From Paenibacillus sp. BSR1-1 (lineage in GTDB: Bacteria; Bacillota; Bacilli; Bacillales; Cytobacillaceae), in the NCBI RefSeq assembly GCF_030403775.1, contig NZ_JAQMWQ010000004.1, positions 339,894-403,893 on the forward strand: a stretch of 64,000 nt of DNA, in the 5' to 3' direction. The notes beneath the pieces are model-generated. The model had not been told where the DNA came from, made no database searches, and worked only from the letters and a program-made list of their open reading frames with translations. Both the position numbers and the translations under genes were made by a program. Shown piece by piece: positions 16,740-25,800 of this stretch; within the stretch, counting starts at the first letter, position 1; every line of letters starts with the position of its first letter.

Positions 16740-18101
16740 CTACATAAATATCGTCGGATCTCCTGCACGCTCGGTTAATTTGCCGTTTTCCATAATTCCC
16801 ATTTTCTCCAGCCACTTCTCAAAATAAGGAGCCGGACGTAAACCCAGAACGCTTCTTACCGAAGCAATATCATGAAAGCTCGTGGATTGATAATTGAGCA
16901 TGCAGTCATCAGCCATTGGCACACCAATAAGGAAATTGACCCCTGCAGAACCAAGGAGAATCGCAAGGTTTTCCATATCATTTTGATCCGCTTTCATATG
17001 ATTCGTATAACAAACATCGACCCCCATTGGTAGTCCCTGCAGCTTTCCCATAAAATGATCCTCTAGTCCTGCCCTAATTACCTGCTTGCTGTTATAAAGG
17101 TACTCTGGACCAATGAATCCGACAACTGTGTTGACGATAAAGGGGTGATACTTTTTAGCGAGTCCATAACATCTCGCTTCAAGTGTTACTTGGTCAATGC
17201 CATGATGGGCATCCGATGATAACTCCGAACCCTGTCCTGTTTCAAAGTACCAGAGATTCGGCCCAGCTGACGTTCCTTCTTTTTGAATTAAATCATTCGC
17301 CTCATCTAACAATTCAACACTTATTCCAAAAGCCTTGTTACCTGACTCCGTTCCTGCTAAGCTTTGAAACAGCAAATCGGACGGTGCCCCGTTTTTAATC
17401 GCTCGCATTTGTGTGGTGACATGGGCCAACACACAGTTTTGCGTGGGGATTATAAAGCGGTCCATTTCCTCTTTCGTCATTTGTAAAATTTGCTTTACAC
17501 TTTCTGCATTATCAATCACGGGATTGATGCCAATGACAGCATCACCGATTCCATAGCTCAATGCTTCATAAAGCGATGCTTTGATGCCTTGAATGGAATC
17601 AGTTGGATGGTTTGGCTGCGCCCTGCCGGAAAGGGTTCCTTTATATCCTATCGGAAAATTGCACTGAGTTATGACTTCTATTTTCGATGCTGCCTGAATT
17701 AAATCTAAATTGGACATTATTTTCGTAACGGCAGCGACCATTTCACTAGTAAGGCCCTTCCTAAGGCGAGTGATTTCTATATCGGTTGTGGTATCGGAAA
17801 GAAGGGTTTCACGCAAGTCACTAACGGTCCAGTTGGCAATTGATTGATAGTTTTTTTCATTGATTGAATTCTCTATTACTCTCGAAACCTCGTCCTCTTC
17901 GGGGGCAAGGACTGGATTATTTCGTATATCGTTTAGGGTTAAGTCAGCCAAGAGGTGCCGTGCGGCAAGCCGTTCCTGGGCATCCTTTGCTGCGATGCCT
18001 GCAAGCTGATCGCCAGACTTTTCTTCATTAGCTTTTGCGAGGATTTCTTTTAAATTACTAAATTGATACGTTTTATTAAGCAAAGTTATTTTTGTTTTCA
18101 T
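16740..18101 (-). CDS. eutB: Ethanolamine ammonia-lyase, large (catalytic) subunit
   Basis: The 453-residue TIM-barrel subunit carries the B12 and substrate site. Recognisable segments are NFPIGYKGTLSGRAQPNHPT, LSYGIGDAVIGINPVIDN, FIIPTQNCVLAHVTTQ, SLAGTESGNKAFG and WYFETGQGSELSSDAHHGID. The start at 18101 is preceded by AGAGGTG, and the gene begins 26 nt inside eutA. The enzyme needs adenosylcobalamin, which EutA reloads. With no acetaldehyde dehydrogenase in the window, further metabolism of acetaldehyde must be encoded elsewhere. Confidence 0.95.
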   Translation of the reverse strand: MKTKITLLNKTYQFSNLKEILAKANEEKSGDQLAGIAAKDAQERLAARHLLADLTLNDIRNNPVLAPEEDEVSRVIENSINEKNYQSIANWTVSDLRETLLSDTTTDIEITRLRKGLTSEMVAAVTKIMSNLDLIQAASKIEVITQCNFPIGYKGTLSGRAQPNHPTDSIQGIKASLYEALSYGIGDAVIGINPVIDNAESVKQILQMTKEEMDRFIIPTQNCVLAHVTTQMRAIKNGAPSDLLFQSLAGTESGNKAFGISVELLDEANDLIQKEGTSAGPNLWYFETGQGSELSSDAHHGIDQVTLEARCYGLAKKYHPFIVNTVVGFIGPEYLYNSKQVIRAGLEDHFMGKLQGLPMGVDVCYTNHMKADQNDMENLAILLGSAGVNFLIGVPMADDCMLNYQSTSFHDIASVRSVLGLRPAPYFEKWLEKMGIMENGKLTERAGDPTIFM

Positions 18102-19521
18102 TGCTTTCACCTCTAAATGCCAGCGTTTTGACGACAACCGGCACTATAGTTTCCGTTAACGGTTCGCCAATATCAATGTAATCACCATGTCCAATATTGA
18201 TTTGATCAATACAAATAACATCGAAGGCAAATTGGAGCTGTAGTGCCTGCCCTAAGGCCTTTGCCATATCATTTTCACAGACGATTACTAGAATCTCACT
18301 ACGGGGAAAATATTTATGGTAAAGAGTTCCGATGACAAGGGAAAGATCTTTCATTTTTTCATAGGTTAAATATACTGACCCGGATAAACCAATAGCAAAA
18401 GGCAACCGTTCATTACTACCAAACATTTCCTTTCCTATTAAAAGGTTTCGTTCAATCTCCTCGACTGAAAGAGATATTTTTATAACGGGAATGTTTCGCA
18501 ACGGCAAACGATTCGCTTGGATTGAAATTGTTGCCCCACTAATCTTGGTCGTTTGCATCCCTGCACCGATGACAGTTGCCCTTGAGGTTTGCAAAGGCTT
18601 GATGACCTGGAAATGGTAATCTATTAATTTTTGATTTATGCTGGTTGCCAGCAAGGGGCCAAAGTCATTATATTTCGCTGCCTCTTCTATGGAAGATGGA
18701 GGTCCTGCTAAGGTGAGCTGACCTACCCCTCCGGATATCATTACTTCATCAATCCTTGGCAATGCCTCACAAGATGAACTGTGAACCAATAAATCTAGTG
18801 AATGGATGGATCTTTTACCAGCTAAACAATCAAGCATATCGACTGCCAGTGCGGTACTAATTTTTGTTAAGTCGGTTAGCGATAATAATCTGCCTTTTTC
18901 TAGTTGAAGATTTTTCGAAAAAAGCCAAGGTCTTATGGAGGGTGAGATGGATAAGACTTTGCCTGACGGATTGATTTCTATTAATCTGCCTCCAACATGA
19001 AACGTAATTGTTTCAAGTATTTTTCCTTGCTGAAAAAGAACCACGTTGGCCGTACCGCCGCCAATGTCAATATTAGCCACTATCCCTTTACTCTTCATGG
19101 AATGTTCATAGGAGCCTGAACCTCTTCCTGCTAAAACCGCTTCTAAGCTGGCACCCGCAATCGCAACCACAAAGTCCCCCGCTCGTTCGGATAAATAATG
19201 AATCAAGGCATCGGCATTCTTTTTAATTGCGGTTTCACCCGTAATAATGACAGCCCCAGATTGTATATCCGAAATGGTTAAGCCCGCTTGAAGATATTCT
19301 TTTTCTAGCCAAGCAACTAATTGTGTTAGGTCGATTTCCTCTTCATTTATCAGTGGTGTTGAAATGATTTCACTTACATAGGTGACCTTTCGCTCGATAA
19401 TATCAAAATGCGGTAGTGCAAACTGACTTGACACCCGTCCGAGTGTTAAGTCGCTCATCATCAATTTGGTCGTACTCGTGCCGATATCGATTCCTACACT
19501 TTTTATCACTTTATTGTTCAA
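18076..19521 (-). CDS. eutA: Ethanolamine ammonia-lyase reactivating factor
   Basis: EutA is an actin-fold ATPase that exchanges damaged cobalamin on EutBC. The 481-residue protein has the phosphate-1 motif SVGIDIGTSTTKLMM at the N-terminus and the second nucleotide loop VANIDIGGGTANVVLF. EVMISGGVGQL and RATVIGAGMQT lie further on. The start codon is TTG at 19521, eight bases after AGGAGGTG. A 252-bp gap to eutP holds the 21-bp repeat array, so eutA could have its own promoter or a control element. Confidence 0.93.
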   Translation of the reverse strand: MNNKVIKSVGIDIGTSTTKLMMSDLTLGRVSSQFALPHFDIIERKVTYVSEIISTPLINEEEIDLTQLVAWLEKEYLQAGLTISDIQSGAVIITGETAIKKNADALIHYLSERAGDFVVAIAGASLEAVLAGRGSGSYEHSMKSKGIVANIDIGGGTANVVLFQQGKILETITFHVGGRLIEINPSGKVLSISPSIRPWLFSKNLQLEKGRLLSLTDLTKISTALAVDMLDCLAGKRSIHSLDLLVHSSSCEALPRIDEVMISGGVGQLTLAGPPSSIEEAAKYNDFGPLLATSINQKLIDYHFQVIKPLQTSRATVIGAGMQTTKISGATISIQANRLPLRNIPVIKISLSVEEIERNLLIGKEMFGSNERLPFAIGLSGSVYLTYEKMKDLSLVIGTLYHKYFPRSEILVIVCENDMAKALGQALQLQFAFDVICIDQINIGHGDYIDIGEPLTETIVPVVVKTLAFRGESNENKNNFA

Positions 19522-19646
19522 GCCGGGTCACCTCCTGATTCGCTCTTGTTTCGTACCATATTATCCCAATTGTTTTAACTATATTCAGAATTGAGTTGAT
19601 TGACATCTCATCATTTTCGGTTAATTTTTGGAATAAAATGTCTAAT

Positions 19647-19772
19647 TGTCCAAACCTTTATTAAAAATGTCCAAACATCTACGAAAAATGTCCAAAACAC
19701 CAAAAAAATTGTCCAAAGCATCCTTAAAATTGTCCAAAACACTAAAAAAAATGTCCAATCCTAATTTTCGCT
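19647..19772. repeat. Six TGTCCAAA units at exactly 21-bp spacing, between eutP and eutA
   Basis: TGTCC starts at 19647, 19668, 19689, 19710, 19731 and 19752, always 21 bp apart. Each unit is TGTCCAAA, about seven variable bases, then an A-rich end (the last unit is degenerate after TGTCCAA). Twenty-one bp is two turns of B-DNA, so all motifs face the same side. On the minus (coding) strand the motif reads TTTGGACA. Because 21 is divisible by three, one minus-strand frame stays open and repeats Trp-Thr every seven codons. It has no good start signal. Confidence 0.9.
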
Positions 19773-19773
19773 G

Positions 19774-20214
19774 TTAAAAATACCCCAAAATCGCCGCACG
19801 AAGCTCCGATATTCCCGCCAAAGTTACCGATGATACCCGAAAAATAGCTTGGAAAGGCAGAACTTGCCTTAAAATCTGCTCGGCCTTCATCAAATCGGCA
19901 TCAGGATGATCAATTTTTGTAATCACACCCAACGCCACAATAGGAAATCCCCCAGAAAAATTTGGTGGAAGTACTTGAAAATGTTTGGTTGCATCCTGTA
20001 CCACCAGCAATACGCGTGCTTCCAATGACGTTGCCATTAAGGAGCGATAAAACATTGGATTTTCACTGTATTCACCCGGTGTATCAATAATCCAATCCCT
20101 ATAGTTAAGGGACTGTGTCTTCAAGACCGGAGATGACTCCTCCAATAATCGCGCTGTTAACGTGGATTTTCCTGAACCAATCGGACCAATCAGCATAACC
20201 TTTCCTTTTTTCAT
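19774..20214 (-). CDS. eutP: EutP/PduV-family small GTPase-like protein
   Basis: The 146-residue protein starts with a P-loop (MLIGPIGSGKST), has the G3-like WIIDTPGEY and the G4-like ITKID. This is the EutP/PduV family, linked to microcompartment function; acetate kinase activity has been reported for some members. The ATG overlaps the eutS stop by 4 nt. A 252-bp gap with the repeat array follows. Confidence 0.92.
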   Translation of the reverse strand: MKKGKVMLIGPIGSGKSTLTARLLEESSPVLKTQSLNYRDWIIDTPGEYSENPMFYRSLMATSLEARVLLVVQDATKHFQVLPPNFSGGFPIVALGVITKIDHPDADLMKAEQILRQVLPFQAIFRVSSVTLAGISELRAAILGYF

Positions 20215-20552
20215 GACCGAGTAATCTCCGCAGGTTCAAATTTTAAATGCCTGCTTAAAAAGTGATTAATTGCCTGTATGGCCGTTTCAACATTTGACAC
20301 CGTTCCACATATGACTAACGATCCAGTAAAACGGTCTAAGTACCCTATCTCGATATCCGCAGCTTTCGTCGCTATGTCGGCCGCTATAATGGCTGTTTCA
20401 ACAGGGGTCAATGTTAAAATTCCGATCGCTCCAGCCTGTCCGATACCCAGCTTTGTATACAAAGCCTCATCTGGGTTGGCTATAATGTGAGCTAATGTAA
20501 GTTGTTTTCCAGGAACATATTCTTGAATGACGCGCTGCTTTTTCTCCGTCAT
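20211..20552 (-). CDS. eutS: Microcompartment shell protein EutS
   Basis: The 113-residue protein is a single BMC domain with the EutS-type N-terminus (QEYVPGKQLTLAHIIANP) and the conserved LGIGQAGAIGILTLTPVETA. EutS forms bent hexamers at shell edges. The ATG at 20552 is favoured because AAAGGTG lies about nine bases upstream; a TTG at 20564 sits right against that site. It overlaps eutP. EutL is also present, but the bulk shell protein EutM and vertex protein EutN are not seen in this window. Confidence 0.92.
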   Translation of the reverse strand: MTEKKQRVIQEYVPGKQLTLAHIIANPDEALYTKLGIGQAGAIGILTLTPVETAIIAADIATKAADIEIGYLDRFTGSLVICGTVSNVETAIQAINHFLSRHLKFEPAEITRS

Positions 20553-20603
20553 TGAATTCAACACCTTTTTAAAAACTAATGTTGTTATAATTTTCCTACC
20601 CTA

Positions 20604-21260
20604 TTAAAATGTTAGGTGAGGAGTTTTTGCAATTTTCTTAATTATATCAGCGAATGCTTCCGCAGCGGCCGTACAAGAAGATTGGCTTCCCGTTAACAGA
20701 CCGCCTCCAAAATTCGTTTCAGTCGGCGGACCATAAAAAACACAAAGCCTTACATCTGCAGCTTTCAAGGCGGCATCCAAACCGACCATGGCTTCCAGCG
20801 GCGGCGCGATTAAATACGCCAATGGCTCTCCTGGATTGATTCCTGCCATTTTGGATAGATAGTTTCCTGTTCTTGAAATCGTGTGGGCAAAATAGGCATG
20901 TTCTCCTGATTCGTCCATTGCATAAAACGCAGGCCCCTCGTTTATCATTTGAATCGCAATTTCAAGACCGCTCTTTACTTCAGAGGGAGTTGCTGCACCT
21001 AAAATCCCCAAAAACTCACCTGATAATGGACCAGAAGCATGAGCAGCCCCTGCGTAAAAGGACTTTGCATAGACGACCTCGACAGCAGATTTCTTTGTCG
21101 CTTCGTCTAATGCAGTATAACCCACATCATCACTAGTACTAGTAACGAAGGCAAGACTCTTAATATGATCTGGAAGCTTAAGAGAATCTCTTAATCCATT
21201 ATCTACATTCGGGATAATTCGGCTTGCCAGAGCAAGAGCGGGCACTTTTGTTACTTCCAA
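20604..21260 (-). CDS. eutL: Microcompartment shell protein EutL (double BMC domain)
   Basis: The 218-residue protein matches EutL in length and in segments such as VPALALASRIIPNVD, KSFYAGAAHASGPLSGEF and VFYGPPTETNFGGGLLTGSQ. EutL trimers form gated pores that bind ethanolamine. The start is TTG at 21260 after AGGAGGTGATTTC. It is the first gene of the operon; the 240-bp leader upstream shows a TA-rich block (ATATATATAT) but no clear -35 and no ANTAR-type double hairpin. Confidence 0.93.
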   Translation of the reverse strand: MEVTKVPALALASRIIPNVDNGLRDSLKLPDHIKSLAFVTSTSDDVGYTALDEATKKSAVEVVYAKSFYAGAAHASGPLSGEFLGILGAATPSEVKSGLEIAIQMINEGPAFYAMDESGEHAYFAHTISRTGNYLSKMAGINPGEPLAYLIAPPLEAMVGLDAALKAADVRLCVFYGPPTETNFGGGLLTGSQSSCTAAAEAFADIIKKIAKTPHLTF

Positions 21261-21504
21261 GAAATCACCTCCTGTAACTAAGAAGTGCTCTGAAAACAGT
21301 GGTAGACTGAATTCATGGCACCAAATCCAGCATCTATTTTCTTATATATATATATCTGCTTCTTACAATCTATGACTTTTTAAGTCGGAATGTTGTCCTT
21401 GCTTTCTAAAGACTTACTTTTAACAGATGATTTTTTATTTTTCAAAAGGGTTTCTATTTTTAAAAATAGAAGTATTAATTAAAAAATAACAGAGGTGATG
21501 TTTG

Positions 21505-21978
21505 TTGAAGGAATGGACAAGAGAAATTGAAATCGATGCGCCCATTGACTATATATGGGATTTATTAGAAGGACCCTTGGAAAAAATGCAAAAAATTATG
21601 CCACAGGTGGTAGACCACCAGCCAGTTAAACTGACGGAAGAATCCGTAGGAAGTATTTACCGACAAAAATATAAGGAAGGGAAACGAATTGAAGAGTATG
21701 ATGTAGAAACACTAGACTACCTAAATACCTCTGAAAAAAAGAAATTAAAGGTTGGATTTACTCTTGCTAAAATGTTCGAGATTACAGCTTTGTATGAACT
21801 CAACTCACTCAACGAAAACAAAACTCTCTTCAAATACACCTGTACCAATCGTCCATTAAAATCATTCCTCAAATTATTCATGTTTTTTGCAAGTGATCGC
21901 ATTGTTGTCCAATTTTGTGAGAGAGTTAAGGAAGCAGCAGAAGATGAGTTCGAAAACTCAAAGTTCATTTTAAAGTAG
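21505..21978 (+). CDS. SRPBCC (START/polyketide cyclase-like) protein
   Basis: The 157-residue protein has the Bet v 1-type opening TREIEIDAPIDYIWDLLE, which is typical of SRPBCC lipid or small-molecule binding proteins. The rest alternates beta strands and ends in a long amphipathic helix (CERVKEAAEDEFE). I take TTG at 21505 as start, seven bases after GAGGTG; a TTG three bases upstream is possible. A thioesterase follows 26 bp later on the same strand, so they are probably one unit. The ligand is unknown. Confidence 0.75.
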   Translation: MKEWTREIEIDAPIDYIWDLLEGPLEKMQKIMPQVVDHQPVKLTEESVGSIYRQKYKEGKRIEEYDVETLDYLNTSEKKKLKVGFTLAKMFEITALYELNSLNENKTLFKYTCTNRPLKSFLKLFMFFASDRIVVQFCERVKEAAEDEFENSKFILK

Positions 21979-22004
21979 GTTTACCTAATAGAAAGGTGAT
22001 ATTT

Positions 22005-22424
22005 ATGACTATTGGTTATCGTTTTTCGCATCGTTTAAAGGTTCGTTATTCTGAAATTGACGGACAAAAGATTGTGTTTAATGCCCATTATCTGACTTAT
22101 ATCGATGTGGCCGTAACGGAATATTTTCAAGAAGGGTTAAAACTGGAATTGGGACAATCAGATTTTGATTTTGTCCTGGCAAAATCCACTTTAGAATATA
22201 AAAAATCCGCCCAATTAAATGACTGGTTAACGATTTGGTGCAAAATGAGTAAAGTCGGCAAAACAAGTATGGCAATGAATTGTATGATTACAAGAGAGGG
22301 AGAAGAAGACCCCATCCTCTTAGCAGAAATTATTTACGTCAGCTATAATGAAGAAACGAAATCCTCTCAGCCTGTTCCTGATTTTGTCCGCGCCCGAATC
22401 GAAGCATTTGAAAATGGCAGCTAA
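22005..22424 (+). CDS. Acyl-CoA thioesterase, YbgC/FadM hotdog family
   Basis: The 139-residue hotdog protein begins with the 4HBT signature KVRYSEIDGQKIVFNAHYL, in which the Asp is the usual catalytic residue, and continues with YIDVAVTEYF. The start at 22005 follows AAAGGTG by six bases; an overlapping GTG upstream is less likely. It is the second gene after the SRPBCC protein. It probably hydrolyses an acyl-CoA. The gene is followed by the first toxin-antitoxin locus. Confidence 0.88.
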   Translation: MTIGYRFSHRLKVRYSEIDGQKIVFNAHYLTYIDVAVTEYFQEGLKLELGQSDFDFVLAKSTLEYKKSAQLNDWLTIWCKMSKVGKTSMAMNCMITREGEEDPILLAEIIYVSYNEETKSSQPVPDFVRARIEAFENGS

Positions 22425-22447
22425 TCTATGAGCTGAATCTCACAACC

Positions 22448-22476
22448 TTTACTTATCACCATTTTGTGGATATAAT
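22448..22476 (+). promoter_or_regulatory. Promoter of the antitoxin RNA, locus 1
   Basis: TTTACT (22448-22453) and TATAAT (22471-22476) are exactly 17 bp apart on the plus strand, pointing toward the toxin 3' end. Confidence 0.65.
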
Positions 22477-22483
22477 TTAACTA

Positions 22484-22622
22484 GAATTTCATATACTAAA
22501 AAAGAGCCCCGGCTGGCGGGCCGGAAGCTCTTTGTACAGCATGCTGCAAGATGTGCAGCGGCCTAGAGGAGAATAACTCACCCAACTTAAGCCTTGAGCG
22601 GGGTGGGTTATTTCTTTTGTTG
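22484..22622 (+). ncRNA. Type I antitoxin RNA, locus 1 (antisense to the toxin 3' end)
   Basis: From the promoter at 22448-22476 a transcript of about 140 nt would contain a strong hairpin (AAAGAGC...GCTCTTT) and end at AATAACTCACCC/GGGTGGGTTATT followed by TTTCTTTTG. Its 3' part is complementary to the last codons and 3' UTR of the minus-strand toxin mRNA. This is the layout of the txpA/RatA and bsrG/SR4 modules of B. subtilis. Confidence 0.65.
22497..22533 (-). terminator. Terminator of the toxin mRNA, locus 1
   Basis: On the minus strand AAAGAGCTTCCGGC pairs with GCCGGGGCTCTTT and is followed by TTT; the hairpin is shared with the antitoxin RNA. Confidence 0.7.
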
Positions 22623-22706
22623 AGAAGAAATAACAACTGCTATAACTGCCACAATTAAACTTCCAAAACCAATCATCAGACTGATTACCTCGTAAACAGT
22701 TAGCAT
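22608..22706 (-). CDS. BsrG/TxpA-like type I toxin peptide, locus 1 (32 residues)
   Basis: The peptide MLTVYEVISLMIGFGSLIVA continues with a short hydrophobic end and a polar QQKK tail. It is a single membrane helix with the TVYE-opening seen in BsrG/TxpA-type ('putative holin-like') toxins of Bacilli. The ribosome binding site GGGGTG is seven bases from ATG and can pair with CACTCC upstream, so it may be masked. A promoter, a terminator and a convergent antisense RNA gene complete the module. Predicted membrane toxicity is inferred from the family. Confidence 0.8.
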   Translation of the reverse strand: MLTVYEVISLMIGFGSLIVAVIAVVISSQQKK

Positions 22707-22769
22707 CAAGCGTCACCCCCCTTCTAAAAAGGAGTGCCGCTGCCACCCGGCTTTTTGCTGTACCTTTTT

Positions 22770-22798
22770 ATTATAATATTCGCTCCTGCAATTGTCTA
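22770..22798 (-). promoter_or_regulatory. Promoter of toxin locus 1
   Basis: TAGACA (22793-22798) and TATAAT (22770-22775) are exactly 17 bp apart on the minus strand, about 60 bp before the toxin start. Confidence 0.7.
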
Positions 22799-22802
22799 AC
22801 TA

Positions 22803-25800
22803 CTAGAGGGCCGCCAATCGATTTGGCGCAAGGAAATAGAGGTATACTTCCACTACCTTTTCTCCGGTTAAACCTTCCCAGGCATGCTTATAGAAGTTAA
22901 GCTGACTAGTATAGAAAACCTGCAGCTTTTCATAGTCCTCGAGCTGCTTAGCTCGGTCCGTTTTGTAGTCAATGATCCTCCAGGTCCCATTCTTTTTGTA
23001 GATAAGGTCAATGATTCCATTAACATAATATGGATGAGTCTCATCAGGATCCTGTGTAATAAGTGAATAGAGCTTTTGACTCTTTTCTACTTTAAATGTA
23101 AACGGCACTTCGGTTAGTATTTCTTCAGCCGCCTGTAATTCGTTCCATAGTAGAGTCGACCTAAAATTATCCAAATAACGTTTTACTTCCTCTTCTCTTG
23201 CCACTGGGAGTTTAAATTTATTTAAAGACATTTTAATATAATGTGACACGTCCATTCCCTGGACTACTTTATCAAAAATATCATGAATGAGTGTTCCCCA
23301 CTGTTTTCCGCCTCCAGACTCCCGCTCTATCGTAATTTCTGAATAGTCCTTGTCCTTTGTCGGTGTCCAATGGTCATAGGTTTTTAGCTTGCTTTGCTCG
23401 AGCCAAGCATTTTTGCTGCGCGTTTTTGCTTGGTAATCACTTAGTTTAATCTCAGAGGATACATCACCCCTTTCCAACCTATCTGGGTCAGGAATTTCAA
23501 GCTCCTTCATGTCTCCTATTTCAAAAAGGATGCTCCAAGGATTCTTTTTGTTTCCTCCGTTTGAACTAATGATTAACACCTTCTCTGCCCGAGTTGCCGC
23601 TACGTAAAGAATCCGCAGTTCTTCTTCTGTTAAATACTTTAGTTCCTCAGCCTTATGAAGCTCCCACTCTAGTGGAATCGCCACCTCTTTATTGCCATAT
23701 CCATTTTCTATTGAAAAAGTAAAATACCCATTTGATTGTTGGTCTTCCCGTTTAATATGTTGTGATAAAAAAGATTCCGGACTAACTGCCTTAATCGGAT
23801 GGGCTAAAAAGACAATCGGCGCCTCCAGTCCCTTTGCCTTATGAACATTCATTAGTCGTACGGCATCCGCCTCTTCCTCCATATTGGCAACGGCCGTTTT
23901 TTCAAATAGCATATCGGTTAAAGCATCCACAACTTGTTTATAGGTGGTATTTCCTACTGCTTCTTGTTTCCTTAAGGCTTCAATCATTTGCAGCAGACTT
24001 TTATACGTCCGTTTGCTGTGTCCATTTCTTAAGAGTAATGGATAAAATCCGATTTCTTCGATTATTTTTTCGATTGCTGCAGTAGGAGCTAGTTGACGAA
24101 TAAACCTTTGACAAAGCTGCAATTTCGCCAAAGCATATTCAAACTTTGCTTTTGTTTCTGGAGTTAAACCAAGTGGTACATTCGCATAAATGGAAAAGCG
24201 GCCCTTGTTCAATCGCCACTGATACAATTCCTCATCGCTAATGCCAAAGAATATCCCCCTTAAAACGGCCACAAGGCTGACTTCGTCGGTTGGGTCCAAG
24301 AATGATTTCAAGAGAATCCACAAATCTTGGAACTCTCTTGTCTCACCAATAATGACTTCACCGCTTATACTGACTGGAATACCAAGGTCTTCCATCATTT
24401 TTGCATAAACAGCGACTCCATCGTTGTACCTGGTCAGCACCATGAAGTCTTTTGCCTTATGCCCCTGAGCCATTAGTTGATAAATAGTAGATGCAATGTT
24501 TTCGGCATCCTTTAGGATTACTTCTTCCTTCTTCTTGAAATCTGCAGGCACTGAAAGTCTTTTGATTCCAGAAAATCCATTCCCGAAATCTTCGTGATAA
24601 GAGATTAATGGACGGTAAGCTGCTTGATAATCGGTTTCAAATTCGGGTAAGTGGTTTTCAAAAACTTTATTTAATTCTTTCGTAACCGTATCTATGGTTC
24701 GGAAGTTGGTGGTCAGCTGGAGCACTTCCCCGTCATGCTCCTCTATAAGCTGTTTAACGCGATTGTAAGTATCAATATCTGCCCGGCGGAATCGGTAAAT
24801 GGCCTGTTTAGGGTCGCCGACAACAAATAAGGAGCCTGGTTTGGGCCTGCAGTTAGTCCAGGTTGTTTCATAGATATTATCACCTGTCAAAAAGAACATA
24901 ATTTCTGCTTGAATCGGGTCGGTGTCCTGATATTCATCGACCAGCAGAAATTGATATTTTTCCTGGAAATAACCACGAACTTCAGGATTTACCTTTAGAA
25001 GTTTTGAAGTATGCATCATTAAATCCTGAAAGTTTAACAAAGACCTCTGCTTTTTAAGCGTCTCATAAGTATGGAAGGCTTCCTTTATAAAACTTACAAT
25101 CTTAGGATGACAGTATTCCTTCCAAGCTTTTAGAAGCGGCTTGATTTTACTTTCGAATTCTGCACCAATTTTGTCAAAATAAAAATTTGCATCTTCTTTT
25201 GAATGCCAGCGGTTGTAGGTCGGTTTTAAGTTTTTATCAAATAGGTTGAAAATGCTGATGATATCCCTCTCTTTTGGATTATCGAAAAACCGACTTTTTT
25301 GCAAAGCCGTAACTATGGACTTTTGCAGGGCATCGTACCCCTTATCAGGCTCCTTGTCAGGAACGCATTTTTTTGCCTCTTTAATAAGGGTAATAAAAGT
25401 CTGGTATTCCGAGTGTAACTCAGGTTTTTGAACAAAATCTGTTATCCATTCCACTTCAGAATAATCCTTTAAACGCTTTAACCATGGAAGAAGCTGGTCC
25501 ACAGTCATTCCGATTTCATCTATTTGCTCAAAATGGCGTGGGGACTCATTCATCAGGGTTTGTAAATAGAGCTGCCAGGCTTCTTCTAATACGTCCAAAT
25601 CATCCGCTTCCTCCAGCTCTTTAAAGGTCAAATCAAGCTGGGCTTCAATTGGACGCTCACGAAGGAGTTTTGCACAAAAGGCATGGACTGTCCCTAAAAA
25701 GCAGCGTTCCAAATTTTGCAAGGCTTCACTTAAGCGGAATACGGCATCAAGGTCGGTTTCCTTCTTCCATACTTCCTCTAACTTTGCTTGAAAACGGACC

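Noticed and set aside
19647..19772. CRISPR array in the eutP-eutA gap
   Set aside because: The 21-bp period with 8-bp conserved core is far too short for repeats and spacers, and there are no cas genes.
21318..21336. Sigma-54-like promoter (TGGCACCAAATCCAGCAT)
   Set aside because: The GG-to-GC distance is one base too long and no enhancer-binding regulator is adjacent.
21261..21500. EutV/ANTAR double-hairpin element before eutL
   Set aside because: A single AAGCAAGGAC is seen, but no paired hairpins with the required loop pattern.
22489..22746. 85-residue minus-strand frame over toxin locus 1
   Set aside because: It is out of frame with the well-supported toxin peptide and crosses its terminator hairpin.
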